Positions 6,695 through 16,652 of a stretch of DNA of 64,000 bases are shown here, in pieces. Position 1 is the stretch's first letter. The number at the start of each line of letters is the position of its first letter. The position numbers were made by a program, and so were the translations under genes. The DNA comes from Thiobacillus sp. (GTDB lineage Bacteria; Pseudomonadota; Gammaproteobacteria; Burkholderiales; Thiobacillaceae): assembly GCA_016124745.1 (NCBI GenBank), contig WGNC01000009.1, positions 1 to 64,000 of the forward strand. Direction: 5' to 3'. The notes under the pieces are model-generated. The model worked only from the letters and a program-made list of their open reading frames with translations. It was not told where the DNA came from and searched no databases.

Positions 6695-8116
6695 ATGGCT
6701 GTAAAAACCTATAACGCCGGTGTGAAGGAATACCGGCAGACCTACTGGACCCCGGAATACACTCCGCTGGACACCGACCTTCTGGCCTGCTTCAAGATCA
6801 CCCCGCAGCCGGGCGTGGATCGCGAAGAAGTCGCCGCTGCCGTGGCCGCCGAATCGTCGACCGGTACCTGGACCACGGTGTGGACCGACCTGCTGACCGA
6901 CCTGGACTACTACAAGGGCCGCGCCTACCGCATCGAAGACGTGCCGGGCGACGACACCTGCTTCTACGCATTTGTTGCCTACCCGATCGACCTGTTCGAA
7001 GAAGGTTCCGTCGTCAACGTGCTGACCTCGCTGGTCGGCAACGTGTTCGGCTTCAAGGCCCTGCGCGCCCTGCGACTGGAAGACATCCGCTTCCCGATCG
7101 CCTACGTGAAAACCTGTGGCGGCCCGCCCGCTGGCATCCAGGTCGAACGTGACCGCATGAACAAGTATGGCCGTCCGCTGCTGGGCTGCACGATTAAGCC
7201 TAAACTGGGCCTGTCCGCCAAGAACTACGGCCGTGCCGTGTACGAGTGTCTGCGCGGCGGTCTGGACTTCACCAAGGACGACGAGAACGTCAACAGCCAG
7301 CCCTTCATGCGTTGGCGCGACCGTTTTGCCTTCGTGCACGAAGCCACCCTGAAGGCCGAGCGCGAGACCGGCGAGCGCAAGGGTCACTACCTGAACGTGA
7401 CCGCTCCGACCCCGGAAGAGATGTACAAGCGTGCCGAGTTCGCCAAGGAAATCGGCGCACCGATCATCATGCACGACTACCTGACGGGTGGCCTGACCGC
7501 CAATACGGGCCTGGCCAACTGGTGTCGCGACAACGGCATGCTGCTGCACATCCACCGCGCCATGCACGCCGTGCTCGATCGCAACCCCCACCACGGTATT
7601 CACTTCCGCGTGCTGACCAAGGTTCTGCGTCTTTCGGGTGGTGACCACCTGCATTCCGGTACCGTCGTCGGCAAGCTGGAAGGCGACCGCGAAGCGACCC
7701 TGGGCTGGATCGACACCATGCGTGACGAGTTCATTCCGGAAGACCGTTCGCGCGGCCTGTTCTTCGATCAGGACTGGGGTTCCATGCCCGGCGTGATCCC
7801 GGTTGCGTCCGGCGGCATCCACGTGTGGCACATGCCCGCACTGGTCGCCATCTTCGGTGACGACTCCGTGCTGCAGTTCGGTGGCGGTACGCTGGGCCAC
7901 CCCTGGGGTAACGCCGCTGGCGCCGCCGCCAACCGCGTCGCGCTGGAAGCCTGTGTGGAAGCCCGCAACCAGGGCCGTGCCATCGAGAAAGAAGGCAAGG
8001 ACATCCTGACCGCCGCCGCTGCCCACAGCCCCGAACTGAAGATCGCCATGGAAACGTGGAAAGAGATCAAGTTCGAGTTCGACACCGTCGACAAGCTGGA
8101 CGTCGCACACAAGTAA
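6695..8116 (+). CDS. cbbL: RuBisCO large subunit, form IA (CbbQO-associated)
   Basis: A 473-residue ribulose-1,5-bisphosphate carboxylase/oxygenase large subunit that fixes CO2 in the Calvin cycle. Catalytic signatures are complete: TIKPKLGLS with the catalytic lysine, [11 protein letters not shown] with the carbamylated lysine at about residue 194, HIHRAMHA, and loop 6 [13 protein letters not shown]. Full length for form I. The operon order cbbL-cbbS-cbbQ-cbbO is that of the non-carboxysomal form IAq enzyme, so this should be a second RuBisCO beside the one expected in the carboxysome operon left of the window. The start has GGAGG eight bases upstream. A 111-base repeat-bearing gap separates it from cbbS. 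Confidence 0.98.
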   Translation: MAVKTYNAGVKEYRQTYWTPEYTPLDTDLLACFKITPQPGVDREEVAAAVAAESSTGTWTTVWTDLLTDLDYYKGRAYRIEDVPGDDTCFYAFVAYPIDLFEEGSVVNVLTSLVGNVFGFKALRALRLEDIRFPIAYVKTCGGPPAGIQVERDRMNKYGRPLLGCTIKPKLGLSAKNYGRAVYECLRGGLDFTKDDENVNSQPFMRWRDRFAFVHEATLKAERETGERKGHYLNVTAPTPEEMYKRAEFAKEIGAPIIMHDYLTGGLTANTGLANWCRDNGMLLHIHRAMHAVLDRNPHHGIHFRVLTKVLRLSGGDHLHSGTVVGKLEGDREATLGWIDTMRDEFIPEDRSRGLFFDQDWGSMPGVIPVASGGIHVWHMPALVAIFGDDSVLQFGGGTLGHPWGNAAGAAANRVALEACVEARNQGRAIEKEGKDILTAAAAHSPELKIAMETWKEIKFEFDTVDKLDVAHK

Positions 8117-8118
8117 GC

Positions 8119-8212
8119 AGGATTCAGGATTCAGGGATCAGGATTCAGGGAAAAGCGCGCGGCGCAGCCGCACCATCCCTGACCCCCGACCCCTGACCCC
8201 TCTCCCCTACAT
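8119..8212. repeat. Degenerate heptamer repeat with opposed arms between cbbL and cbbS
   Basis: The left arm holds several TCAGGAT/TCAGGGA-type heptamers and the right arm holds their complements (CCCTGAC, CCCGACC, CCCTGACC), around a GC-rich centre. The arms can pair into an imperfect hairpin in the mRNA between the two RuBisCO genes. The same kind of sequence occurs between cbbQ and cbbO at 9652-9779. Confidence 0.75.
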
Positions 8213-8227
8213 CTGAAAGGAAATGAA

Positions 8228-8584
8228 ATGTCTGAAGTGATGGATTACAAAAGCCGCCTGAGCGACCCCGCCAGCCGCAAATTCGAGACCTTCTCCTACC
8301 TGCCCGCCATGGACGCGGCCAACATCAAGAAGCAGGTCGAGTACCTGGTGAAAAAAGGCTGGAACCCGGCCATCGAGCACACCGAGCCCGAGCACCTGAT
8401 GGATTCCTACTGGTACATGTGGAAACTGCCGATGTTCGGCGAGACCGATGTGGACCGTGTGCTGGCCGAAGCCGAAGCCTGCCACAAGGCAAACCCCAAC
8501 AACCATGTCCGCCTGATTGGCTACAACAACTTCAATCAGTCGCAGGGCGCTGCCATGGTGATTTTCCGCGGCAAGACTGTCTAA
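8228..8584 (+). CDS. cbbS: RuBisCO small subunit, form I
   Basis: A 118-residue small subunit that caps the L8S8 RuBisCO core. The sequence shows the family motifs [43 protein letters not shown], and [14 protein letters not shown] near the C terminus. The start is preceded by GAAAGGAAATGAA. It lies 111 bases after cbbL and is followed by a strong intrinsic terminator, so cbbLS can be transcribed as a unit with reduced read-through into cbbQO. Form IA small subunits are usually 110-118 residues, so it is complete. Confidence 0.98.
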   Translation: MSEVMDYKSRLSDPASRKFETFSYLPAMDAANIKKQVEYLVKKGWNPAIEHTEPEHLMDSYWYMWKLPMFGETDVDRVLAEAEACHKANPNNHVRLIGYNNFNQSQGAAMVIFRGKTV

Positions 8585-8609
8585 GTCGCGCGGCGGTTGG
8601 CAGTACAGA

Positions 8610-8648
8610 CCCCCGCTGCGCGCCACGCGTAGCGGGGGTTTTTTGTTT
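8610..8648 (+). terminator. Rho-independent terminator after cbbS
   Basis: CCCCCGCT at 8610-8617 pairs with AGCGGGGG at 8631-8638, with additional pairing in the loop, and is followed by TTTTTTGTTT. This should end or attenuate cbbLS transcription before cbbQ. Confidence 0.88.
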
Positions 8649-8723
8649 GCCCGCGAATGCCGCGCCAAGTCCGGCAAGTTATTCGCGGATGAATATTGAC
8701 CCGCAACGAATTAAACCTGACCA

Positions 8724-8800
8724 CCGTTCGGCCTGAGCTTGTCGAAGGCCAAGAGCCTGATGTATCGATCGTTCGACAGGCTCACGATCAACACGAACGG
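8724..8800. repeat. Interspersed palindromic element (GAGCTTGTCGAA type)
   Basis: CCGTTCGGCCTGAGCTTGTC begins at 8724 and its near reverse complement (TTCGACAGGCTCA, then GAACGG) occupies 8772-8800. This forms a long imperfect hairpin. The GAGCTTGTCGAA core is widespread as intergenic palindromes in proteobacterial genomes. It lies in the gap between the cbbS terminator and cbbQ. Confidence 0.75.
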
Positions 8801-8846
8801 ACTCTTGGGTAATTCGAAAAGCAAGCTTTTCCTTTGAGGAGACCTC

Positions 8847-9650
8847 ATGAGCAACATCGTCGACCAGTACCGCATCACCGAAGAACCCTACTATCGCCCC
8901 GTCGCCGACGAAGTCGAGCTGTACGAGGCTGCCTACTCCGTGCGCATGCCGATGATGCTGAAGGGCCCCACCGGCTGCGGCAAGACGCGCTTCGTCGAAT
9001 ACATGGCGTACAAGCTCAACAAGCCGCTCATCACCGTGGCTTGCAACGAGGACATGACCGCGTCCGACCTGGTCGGCCGCTTCCTGCTGTCTGCCTCCGG
9101 CACCGAATGGCAGGACGGCCCGCTCGCCATCGCCGCGCGCCATGGCGCCATCTGCTACCTCGACGAAGTGGTGGAGGCGCGCCAGGACACCACTGTGGTG
9201 ATCCACCCGCTGACCGACAACCGCCGTGTATTGCCGCTGGAAAAGAAGGGCGAGCTGGTGCACGCCCACCCCGACTTCCAGATTGTGATTTCCTACAACC
9301 CCGGCTACCAGTCGCTGATGAAGGACCTCAAGCAGTCGACCAAGCAGCGTTTCGGCGGGCTGGACTTCACCTATCCTGAGCATGGAATCGAGACCGAAAT
9401 CGTCGCGCACGAGTCCGGCGTCAAGGCCGACATCGCCGGCAAGCTGGTGTCGATCGCCGAGCGTTCGCGCAACCTCAAGGGCCACGGCCTCGACGAAGGC
9501 CTGTCCACCCGAATGTTGATCTACGCAGGTAGCCTGATCGCCAAGGGCGTGGACCCGATGGCCGCCTGCCGCGTCGCGCTGGTGCGCCCGATCACCGATG
9601 ATCCCGATATGCGCGATGCGCTGGATGCGGCGGTGTCGACGTTTTTTTGA
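8847..9650 (+). CDS. cbbQ: CbbQ, MoxR-family AAA+ ATPase, RuBisCO activase subunit
   Basis: A 267-residue AAA+ ATPase. Walker A GPTGCGKT is at residues 40-47 and Walker B ICYLDE at 102-107; the post-AAA helical region follows. CbbQ forms a hexamer that works with CbbO to remove inhibitory sugar phosphates from form I RuBisCO. GAGGAG at 8836-8841 supports the start. The gene follows a terminator and a palindromic repeat, so it may have its own promoter or depend on read-through. It is separated from cbbO by another repeat-bearing gap. Confidence 0.96.
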   Translation: MSNIVDQYRITEEPYYRPVADEVELYEAAYSVRMPMMLKGPTGCGKTRFVEYMAYKLNKPLITVACNEDMTASDLVGRFLLSASGTEWQDGPLAIAARHGAICYLDEVVEARQDTTVVIHPLTDNRRVLPLEKKGELVHAHPDFQIVISYNPGYQSLMKDLKQSTKQRFGGLDFTYPEHGIETEIVAHESGVKADIAGKLVSIAERSRNLKGHGLDEGLSTRMLIYAGSLIAKGVDPMAACRVALVRPITDDPDMRDALDAAVSTFF

Positions 9651-9651
9651 T

Positions 9652-9779
9652 GCGAGGGATCAGGGGTCAGGATTCAGGGGCCAGGGAATGTGCGGGCACA
9701 GCCCGCGCCCCTGAATCAAAAGCGCGGCCGCAGGCCGCTCGTCCCCTGATCCCTGGTCCCTGAATCCTGACCCCTGGAA
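9652..9779. repeat. Long heptamer-based inverted repeat between cbbQ and cbbO
   Basis: The left arm (about 9652-9688) reads as tandem degenerate TCAGGGG/TCAGGAT heptamers. The right arm (about 9743-9779) reads as CCCTGAT/CCTGACC heptamers, its reverse complement. The centre contains further GC-rich palindromes (GCGGGC...GCCCGC and GCGGCCGCAGGCCGC). The transcript should form a large stem-loop ending just before the cbbO start. Confidence 0.8.
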
Positions 9780-9784
9780 AAGCC

Positions 9785-12142
9785 ATGTCCATCAAACTCG
9801 AAGACTACGCTGAACTGCTGGAAGACCTGTCGCCGCATACCCGGGACGCACTCAATGCTGCCTGGCACGAGGCGACCAAGGTGTTCTCGCCGCGCGGGCT
9901 CGACAACTATCTGAAAGGCGTATCGGCTATTCGCGGACTCGGACGCGGCGATTCGCTGGTCGAGACCTGGGTCGAGAATGCCCCCATGGTCGCGAAAGAG
10001 GTGGGCGAGGACGTGGTTGCCGATCTTGCAACGGCGTCCTTGATGCTGGCGTCCAAGACTTCAGGCGCGGTGATCGAACTGCTGCTGGCCAGTGCGCCGA
10101 CCGCGGCCAACCGCCTCGGTGACGCCGAGCTCTTTCTCAAGTACCTGCAGTTCATCAACACGCTGATTGCACAGGCGCCGCGCGGCGTGCGGCCGATGCT
10201 CGACAAGCTGGAGGTGCTGTTCCAGCACCTGACGCTGGGCGGCCTGCGGCGCTGGGCGCTGTGGGGCGCACACGCGCACCGCACCAACTACGAAGAGCAG
10301 ATCAAGTACTTCGGCCTCGAATCGAAAGAATCGCTGGCCATGCTGCAGAAGGAGCGCAAGGGCACGCTGCTGGTCGACGTGCAGCGCCGCATCAACATGT
10401 ATCTGCGCGCATTGTGGGCGCGCGACTTCTTCATGCGCCCCACCTCCGGCGACTTCGAGGCGCGCGAAGGCTATCGGCCGTACATCGAGGATTACCTGCT
10501 GCATCTGCCGGATGCTTTTGACGACTTCACGGTCGAAGGTCACGAGCCCGTTCCCGGCATCGAGCTCTATCGCGCCACCGCTGCGCACTGCGCTGCGCAC
10601 ATCGTCGAAACCCGGCATCCGATTTCGGCCGAGGCGCTCAATCCGATGCAGATGGCAGTGATATCGGTCATCGAGGATGCACGCGTGGAAACGCTGGCAA
10701 TCCGTCGCTTCCCCGGCCTCAAGCAGCTTTGGTGCAAGCTGCATACAGCCACCCCCGCGATGGACCAAACCGTGGGCGACTACCTGAACCGGCTGGCGCG
10801 CGCGCTGCTGGACGATGGCTATCAGGACAGCGATCCCTGGATTGCCGAGGGTCGTGCCCTGTTTGCTGCCGCGCAGGACAAACTGGACAGCAACCACACC
10901 TCATGGGAAGTCGGCGCGCAACTCGCGCACAGCCTGCAGCAGAAGAAGATTCCGTTCAATCCGCGCACCGATCTCCTCACCGCGCCGTATCGTGACGACA
11001 ACCGCTACTTCTGGGAATTCGAGGAGTTCGATTTCGACAAGGCCGCCAGCGCCGGTTATGAATCCGTCAAGCAGGTGCGCAAGTACGTCAGCGTGATGGA
11101 GATGGCCAACGAGATCGACGTCGAGACGGCAGGTGACGATGCCGAGGAAATCTGGGTGCTGGGCACCGAGCTCTATCCCTACGAGAATATCGGCGACGAG
11201 AGTGGCGGCAAGTCCTTCAACGAACTGGAAGGCAAGGAGCCGCTATCCGATCCCTTCCACTATTCCGAATGGGATTACCAGATCCAGCTAGAGCGTCCCG
11301 CCTGGGCGACGGTGCAGGAGAAGCGCGCCAAGTCGGGCGATCTGCAGGTCATCGACGACATCACCTCCAAGTACAAGCGCGAAATCCATCGCATGAAATT
11401 CCTGCTCGACGCGATGCAGCCGCAGGGTGTGCAGCGCATCCGCAAGCTGGAAGACGGCGACGAGATCGACATCAACGCAGCGATCGCAAGCTTCATCGAC
11501 ATCCGTCTGGGCAACCAGCCCGACCCGCGCATCATGATGCGCAGCGTGCGCAAGACGCGTGATTTCTCGATACTGGTGCTGCTCGATCTGTCCGAGTCGA
11601 CCAACGAAACGGTGCAGGACCAGGAGTACTCCGTGCGCGAATTGACCCAGCAGGCCTGTGTGCTGCTGGCTGACGCCATCAACAAGGTGGGCGACCCGTT
11701 TGCGATCCACGGCTTCTGCTCGGACGGCCGCCATGACGTCGAGTACTACCGATTCAAGGATTTCGACCAGCACTGGGACGAGACACCGAAGGCCAAGCTC
11801 GCCGGCATGACCGGTCAGCTGTCGACCCGCATGGGCGCGGCGATCCGCCACGCCGGCCATCACCTCAAATTGCAGCGGTCGGCGAAGAAGCTGCTGATCG
11901 TCATCACCGACGGCGAGCCGGCCGACATCGACGTGCGCGATCCGCAGTACCTGCGCTACGACACCAAGAAGGCGGTGGAGGAAGTCGGCCGCGATGGCGT
12001 CGTCACTTACTGCATGAGCCTCGATCCGCGCGCCGACAACTATGTGTCGCGCATTTTCGGGCAGAACAATTTCATGGTGGTCGATCACGTGCAGCGGCTG
12101 CCCGAGAAGTTGCCGCTGCTGTATGCCGGGCTGACCCGCTAG
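9785..12142 (+). CDS. cbbO: CbbO, VWA-domain RuBisCO activase adaptor
   Basis: A 785-residue protein with a C-terminal von Willebrand factor A domain. The MIDAS motif D-L-S-E-S is at residues 601-605 and the downstream conserved ITDGEPADID region is present. CbbO bridges the CbbQ hexamer to RuBisCO, with the metal-ion site contacting the large subunit. The N-terminal 500 residues are the CbbO/NorD-type helical region. Length is normal for the family (about 770-790). The start is 134 bases after cbbQ with a repeat between; the ATG at 9785 follows CCTGGAAAAGCC. Confidence 0.95.
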   Translation: MSIKLEDYAELLEDLSPHTRDALNAAWHEATKVFSPRGLDNYLKGVSAIRGLGRGDSLVETWVENAPMVAKEVGEDVVADLATASLMLASKTSGAVIELLLASAPTAANRLGDAELFLKYLQFINTLIAQAPRGVRPMLDKLEVLFQHLTLGGLRRWALWGAHAHRTNYEEQIKYFGLESKESLAMLQKERKGTLLVDVQRRINMYLRALWARDFFMRPTSGDFEAREGYRPYIEDYLLHLPDAFDDFTVEGHEPVPGIELYRATAAHCAAHIVETRHPISAEALNPMQMAVISVIEDARVETLAIRRFPGLKQLWCKLHTATPAMDQTVGDYLNRLARALLDDGYQDSDPWIAEGRALFAAAQDKLDSNHTSWEVGAQLAHSLQQKKIPFNPRTDLLTAPYRDDNRYFWEFEEFDFDKAASAGYESVKQVRKYVSVMEMANEIDVETAGDDAEEIWVLGTELYPYENIGDESGGKSFNELEGKEPLSDPFHYSEWDYQIQLERPAWATVQEKRAKSGDLQVIDDITSKYKREIHRMKFLLDAMQPQGVQRIRKLEDGDEIDINAAIASFIDIRLGNQPDPRIMMRSVRKTRDFSILVLLDLSESTNETVQDQEYSVRELTQQACVLLADAINKVGDPFAIHGFCSDGRHDVEYYRFKDFDQHWDETPKAKLAGMTGQLSTRMGAAIRHAGHHLKLQRSAKKLLIVITDGEPADIDVRDPQYLRYDTKKAVEEVGRDGVVTYCMSLDPRADNYVSRIFGQNNFMVVDHVQRLPEKLPLLYAGLTR

Positions 12143-12291
12143 CGGACTTGGCGTAATCCACGGTGCTGTGACATCGGGTGACCACTGCAACCCATCTCGC
12201 TCATCGGAGGCGTTGGATCAGGCTCGTTGTGTTCGTTGAGGCGCCGGAACTTGGAGCGCCTGCGCTGCGTCTGTGCGGTATCGGGGGGCGC

Positions 12292-12927
12292 ATGCAACGG
12301 GTTGTCATCTTGTGGGGCTTGAGCTGGATGGTTCTGGCAAGTGGTGCGCTGCTCGTTTGCGGGGACGACCGATGGTCCGTGATCGAATTCGACCGCGTCT
12401 GGCTCGGCACAGCCCATGACTTGCGCAATCAGTCGCTTGACCACCTGATGACGGGTGTGACCTGGCTCGGTTCTCTGGTGTTGCTATTGCCGCTGACGGG
12501 GCTGCGGGCGTGGTATCTGTTTCGGGCGGGACACCGACGCGAGTCGGCGTTCATCATGCTGGCCCTGCTGGGTGCATCTGCCATTGGCCACCTCGTCAAG
12601 CTCTGGGTGGCCCGCCCGCGTCCCGAACTCTTCGCCGCGTGGTCGCCGATGCCGGAAGACTGGTCGTATCCCAGTGCGCATGCCATGCAGATCACGGCTG
12701 CGGCAATGGCCTTGTTCCTCGTGTCCACTCGGCGCCATGTGGCCTGGGCCGCCGCGCTCAGTGTCGTGGTGCTGTGGGTCGGGCTGTCACGCATCTACCT
12801 GCAGGTTCATTTTCCAAGCGATGTCATTGCCGGTACGCTTGCCTCTGCATTGTGGGTGGGTGGGTTGTACGCCCTGATCTTTCGACCAAGGTCTGGCCTT
12901 GGGCGGGGACGAGGTGACGCGGCATGA
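12292..12927 (+). CDS. PAP2-family membrane phosphatase
   Basis: A 211-residue integral membrane protein of the type 2 phosphatidic acid phosphatase family. The three catalytic motifs are present: KLWVARPRP (about residue 103), PSAHA (about 127) and SRIYLQVHFPSD (about 166). These enzymes dephosphorylate lipid phosphates such as undecaprenyl diphosphate or phosphatidate in the periplasmic leaflet. The ATG at 12292 has a GGGGGG box just upstream; an earlier in-frame start at 12178 would add a non-hydrophobic leader. It overlaps the diacylglycerol kinase gene by 4 bases, a pairing that makes sense for lipid-phosphate recycling. The precise substrate is not determinable. Confidence 0.88.
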   Translation: MQRVVILWGLSWMVLASGALLVCGDDRWSVIEFDRVWLGTAHDLRNQSLDHLMTGVTWLGSLVLLLPLTGLRAWYLFRAGHRRESAFIMLALLGASAIGHLVKLWVARPRPELFAAWSPMPEDWSYPSAHAMQITAAAMALFLVSTRRHVAWAAALSVVVLWVGLSRIYLQVHFPSDVIAGTLASALWVGGLYALIFRPRSGLGRGRGDAA

Positions 12928-13310
12928 GACACAAGTTCCTCGGTACGGGTGAACCCGGCTTTCACCCCTTGAGAAAACTGCGCACCATCGGCTCGGGTTT
13001 GCGCTATGCGGTCATCTATGATTTCAGTGTCGCCTGGAAGCTCGTTTTCTCGCTGTGTGTCCTGATAGCCGCCCTGTTTGCTCGGGCCTGGGTCGACGCC
13101 CTGCTCATCGTCGTTGTCACGGCGCTGGTGCTGGTTGCCGAAATCATGAACAGTGCCATCGAGGCGTTGTGCGACTTCGTCGAAACCCGACACAACGAAA
13201 AGATCGGCATCATCAAGGATATCGCCGCAGCCGGCGTGGGAATCGCCATGTTCGCCTGGCTGCTGGTGCTCGGTTTCGAGGTGGAAGAAATGCTGCGCGC
13301 GCTGTTTTGA
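12924..13310 (+). CDS. dgkA: Diacylglycerol kinase, prokaryotic DagK family
   Basis: A 128-residue small membrane kinase with three predicted membrane helices. The family motif EIMNSAIEALCDFVE and the following DIAAAGVGIAM are clear. DagK proteins phosphorylate diacylglycerol, or undecaprenol in some bacteria, recycling lipid products of envelope biosynthesis. The start overlaps the PAP2 stop by 4 bases. The 27-residue hydrophilic N-terminus (KFLGTGEPGFHPLRKLRTIG) is somewhat longer than in E. coli DgkA. Only 13 bases separate it from the antiporter gene that follows. Confidence 0.9.
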   Translation: MRHKFLGTGEPGFHPLRKLRTIGSGLRYAVIYDFSVAWKLVFSLCVLIAALFARAWVDALLIVVVTALVLVAEIMNSAIEALCDFVETRHNEKIGIIKDIAAAGVGIAMFAWLLVLGFEVEEMLRALF

Positions 13311-13323
13311 CGGAACCTATCGG

Positions 13324-14406
13324 ATGCTCTGGTTCATTCCCGGTTTGATCGCACTGGTGCTTGGCGCCGAGTTGCTGGTGCGTGGCGCCTCCAGGCTCGC
13401 GCTGTCGTTCGGCATTTCGCCGCTGGTGGTGGGGCTGACCGTCGTGGCCTTCGGCACCAGTTCACCGGAACTGGCCGTATCGGTGCAATCCGCATGGTCG
13501 GGGCGGGTGGACATTGCGCTCGGCAATGTGGTCGGCAGCAACATTTTCAATATCCTGTTCATCCTCGGCATGTCGGCGCTGATCACGCCGCTTGTCGTGC
13601 ATCGCCAGTTGGTTCGGCAGGAAGTCCCCCTGCTGGTCGGCGTGTCGTTACTGCTGTGGGCGCTGGCCAGCGACGGCGGCGTTGGCCGTTGGGATGGGCT
13701 GCTCTTTGTCGCGCTACTGGTGGGCTATACGATCCTGGTCATCAGCCAGAGCCGCCGCGATACCGCGGCAGACCGCGAAACCAATGGAGAGGTTCTGCCG
13801 CAGGACGGGACGGCCTGGGACTGCCATTGGGGGGTCCAGCTCCTGCTGGTGGCGGCCGGGCTCGCGCTGCTGATCCTCGGTTCCAACTGGCTGGTGGGGG
13901 CGGCGGTGACACTGGCCAGACAACTGGGCATGAGCGAACTGGTCGTCGGGCTGACCATCGTCGCGATCGGCACGTCGCTGCCCGAAGTCGCGACGTCCGT
14001 GATGGCGGCCGTGCGGGGTGAACGGGATATCGCGGTGGGCAATGTGATCGGCAGCTGTATTTTCAATATCCTGGCGGTGCTCGGCATATCCGCGAGCATC
14101 GCGCCAGGGGAATTGCTGGTGCCGTCTTCGATGCCCGCCTTCGACATGCCGGTGATGGTGGCGGTGACGGTGGCGTGCCTGCCGATTTTCTTTACCGGCC
14201 ATCTCATTGCGCGTTGGGAAGGCGGCCTGTTTCTGGCCTACTACATGGCCTATACCGCCTATCTGATTCTCGATGCAGCGGGACACGATGCCCAGGCCGG
14301 TTTCTCGACCCTTATGAGCGTATTTGTGTTGCCATTGACGGCGGTCACGCTGATCGTGCTGGCTTGGCGGCATTGGAAACGCTTGCGATCAGGGCACCGG
14401 TCATGA
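13324..14406 (+). CDS. CaCA-family calcium/sodium (or proton) antiporter
   Basis: A 360-residue inner-membrane cation exchanger of the YrbG/CaxA type. The duplicated alpha-repeats are obvious: VAFGTSSPELAVS near residue 41 and VAIGTSLPEVATS near residue 219, each followed by a GNVxGSxIFNI motif. Between the halves is a short hydrophilic loop (about residues 140-165). The ATG at 13324 gives the usual family length; longer upstream in-frame reading runs into dgkA. It overlaps the MrpA start by 4 bases, so it is translationally joined to the Mrp antiporter. Calcium or sodium export driven by an ion gradient is the likely role. Confidence 0.9.
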   Translation: MLWFIPGLIALVLGAELLVRGASRLALSFGISPLVVGLTVVAFGTSSPELAVSVQSAWSGRVDIALGNVVGSNIFNILFILGMSALITPLVVHRQLVRQEVPLLVGVSLLLWALASDGGVGRWDGLLFVALLVGYTILVISQSRRDTAADRETNGEVLPQDGTAWDCHWGVQLLLVAAGLALLILGSNWLVGAAVTLARQLGMSELVVGLTIVAIGTSLPEVATSVMAAVRGERDIAVGNVIGSCIFNILAVLGISASIAPGELLVPSSMPAFDMPVMVAVTVACLPIFFTGHLIARWEGGLFLAYYMAYTAYLILDAAGHDAQAGFSTLMSVFVLPLTAVTLIVLAWRHWKRLRSGHRS

Positions 14407-16652
14407 GCCACGGTTCCCATACAGAAACACACGGCCCAACTTATCTGTGGCTGGCCGCTGTTCCCCTTACACTGTTCCTGCTGCTCGCCTGGGGTCTCGC
14501 GCGTTACGACTTGCCGTGGCGGGGGGAAGTGTCCTGGATCCCCAGCCTGGGCGTGTCGCTGGCCTTTCGCATCGACGGACTCAGCGCGCAGATGCTGGCA
14601 TTGATCACCGGTATCGGCACCTGGATTTTCGTCTATGCCAGCGGCTATCTCGCCCATGAACCGCGACGGGGCCAGCTGTTCGCCATACTGATCCTGTTCA
14701 TGCTGGCCATGATCGGCGCGGTCACCGCAGACAACCTGGTTGTGCTGTTCCTGTTCTGGGAGCTCACCAGCATCACTTCCTTCCTGCTGGTCGGCTTCAA
14801 TCACGAGCAGGCTTCCGCTCGCGCTGCCGCACGCCAGGCACTGCTGATCACCATGGGCGGCGGACTGGCCCTGCTCGGCGGCTTGGTGTTGCTCGGTCAG
14901 ATGGCGGGCAGCTGGACCCTTTCCGGCATCGTCGCCGCCGGCCCGGCCCTGGTCGATGATCCGCGCCTGCCCTATGCCCTGCCGCTGGTGCTGCTCGGTG
15001 CCTTCACCAAGTCGGCGCAGTTTCCGTTCCATTTCTGGTTGCCCAATGCCATGTCGGCGCCGACGCCGGTGAGCGCCTATCTGCACTCGGCAACCATGGT
15101 GAAACTGGGCATCTACCTGATGGCGCGGCTCGATCCGGCGTTCAACGATTTGCTGTTCTGGGAAGTGATGCTGATTGGCACCGGCACGGTGACGGCCGTC
15201 TGGGCTGCGGTGCTGGCGCTGCGTGAGCGCGACCTCAAGCGGATTCTGGCGCGCAGTACGGTTTCCGCACTGGGCACACTCACCTTGCTGATCGGGCTGC
15301 CGAGTCCGGGTGCGGGTCTGGCCGTGGTGGCCTTCCTGTTCGCCCACGCCCTCTACAAGGCGCCCCTGTTCATGGTGGCAGGCAATATCGATCATGCCAC
15401 CGGCACCCGCAACATCGACCATCTGATGGGCTTGCGCCGCGCCATGCCACTGACCGCGGCGGCGGCGGTGCTGGCGGGTCTGTCGATGGCCGGGCTGCCG
15501 CTGTCTTTCGGCTTCGTCGCCAAGGATGCGATATCCATCGCCAAGTCAGAGGCCGAGGTGCTGCTGCTGGTCAGCTATGCAACGGTGTTCGTCAACGCCA
15601 TTGCTGTGGCTGTGGCCGGTGTCGCGGCGATACGTGTGTTCTGGGGGCCGCCCGAATCACCGCGTGGGCAGGTTCACGAAGTGTCCTGGCGCATGTTCGT
15701 GCCGCCCCTGGCGATTGTATTGCTGGGGATCGAGTTCGATTTTTTTCCGGCACTGGCCGACCCGCTGCTGCTCGCGGCGGCACGCACCATCTCGCCTGAA
15801 CTGGGGGCAGTCGATCTGAGCGCTGCCTACGACCTCAATGTCCTGTTGTCTGCCACCGGCATGACGGCGGTGGTCGGCCTGCTGTTCTTTCTGACATGGG
15901 ACCGTCTGCATCATGCGCTTCATCGCCTGCACTGGCTCGACCGCTTTGGTCCGGCAGCGCTATACGAGTCCCTGTTGAACGCGCTGACGCGAATTGCCGC
16001 ATGGCAGACACGACTTCTTCAGCACGGCCGCCTCAGCGGCTACATGCGGCTGACATTCCTCGCATTGCTGGCGATGGGAGCCTACATCTGGCTCCACACC
16101 GACAGCCGCGTGGTGCTGCAGTGGAATTGGTCGACCCATGCCTGGGCCTGGATCGTCGCCTGTCTGTTGATCGTGACGGGCGCCGGCGCAGCGCTGCTGC
16201 TGCGTGATCGGCTGGGCGTCCTGATGGCGAGCGGGCTGGTGGGATACGGCTCTGCCGTGCTGTTCCTGTTCGCCGGGGCGCCGGATCTGGCCTTTACCCA
16301 GTTCGCGGTGGAAACAGTGCTGGTGGTGGTGGCCGCCAGCGTGTTGCCGCGCTATGGCCGGGCAGTGTCCCGGCGCGAGCCGTGGCGGTGGGTGAACGGT
16401 GTATTGGCGGTAGCCGCAGGCGCGGGAACCTTTTTGCTGCTCGCGCACCTGCAGGGACTGCCAGTGAATACCGAACTGGCCGACGGCTTCGGCCGCATGA
16501 GCCTGCCCGAGGCCCACGGTCACAACGTGGTCAACGTGATCATCGTGGATTTCCGGGCCCTCGACACCCTGGGTGAAATCGTGGTGGTGGCCTTCTCGTT
16601 GCTGGCCGCCTTGCCGCTGCTTGGCGGCATCCGCAAGGGGCGAACATCGTGA
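14403..16652 (+). CDS. mrpA: Mrp/Mnh Na+/H+ antiporter subunit A
   Basis: A 749-residue polytopic membrane protein homologous to NuoL and to MrpA. The proton-channel signatures are present: [21 protein letters not shown] (about residue 115) and the quinone-oxidoreductase-like region [18 protein letters not shown] (about 200). The MrpA-specific C-terminal part ends in [14 protein letters not shown]. The seven-gene set that follows shows it belongs to a multisubunit cation/proton antiporter and not to complex I or a DabA/DabB carbon pump. ATG 14403 overlaps the preceding antiporter by 4 bases. It is slightly shorter than the approximately 800 residues of Bacillus MrpA, and subunit B is separate. 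Confidence 0.95.
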   Translation: MSHGSHTETHGPTYLWLAAVPLTLFLLLAWGLARYDLPWRGEVSWIPSLGVSLAFRIDGLSAQMLALITGIGTWIFVYASGYLAHEPRRGQLFAILILFMLAMIGAVTADNLVVLFLFWELTSITSFLLVGFNHEQASARAAARQALLITMGGGLALLGGLVLLGQMAGSWTLSGIVAAGPALVDDPRLPYALPLVLLGAFTKSAQFPFHFWLPNAMSAPTPVSAYLHSATMVKLGIYLMARLDPAFNDLLFWEVMLIGTGTVTAVWAAVLALRERDLKRILARSTVSALGTLTLLIGLPSPGAGLAVVAFLFAHALYKAPLFMVAGNIDHATGTRNIDHLMGLRRAMPLTAAAAVLAGLSMAGLPLSFGFVAKDAISIAKSEAEVLLLVSYATVFVNAIAVAVAGVAAIRVFWGPPESPRGQVHEVSWRMFVPPLAIVLLGIEFDFFPALADPLLLAAARTISPELGAVDLSAAYDLNVLLSATGMTAVVGLLFFLTWDRLHHALHRLHWLDRFGPAALYESLLNALTRIAAWQTRLLQHGRLSGYMRLTFLALLAMGAYIWLHTDSRVVLQWNWSTHAWAWIVACLLIVTGAGAALLLRDRLGVLMASGLVGYGSAVLFLFAGAPDLAFTQFAVETVLVVVAASVLPRYGRAVSRREPWRWVNGVLAVAAGAGTFLLLAHLQGLPVNTELADGFGRMSLPEAHGHNVVNVIIVDFRALDTLGEIVVVAFSLLAALPLLGGIRKGRTS

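Noticed and set aside
6674-8110. A 478-codon open frame on the minus strand opposite cbbL
   Set aside because: It is the antisense shadow of cbbL, whose catalytic motifs are complete. The antisense protein shows no family motif and is His/Val/Gly-rich, as expected from the complement of GC-rich codons.
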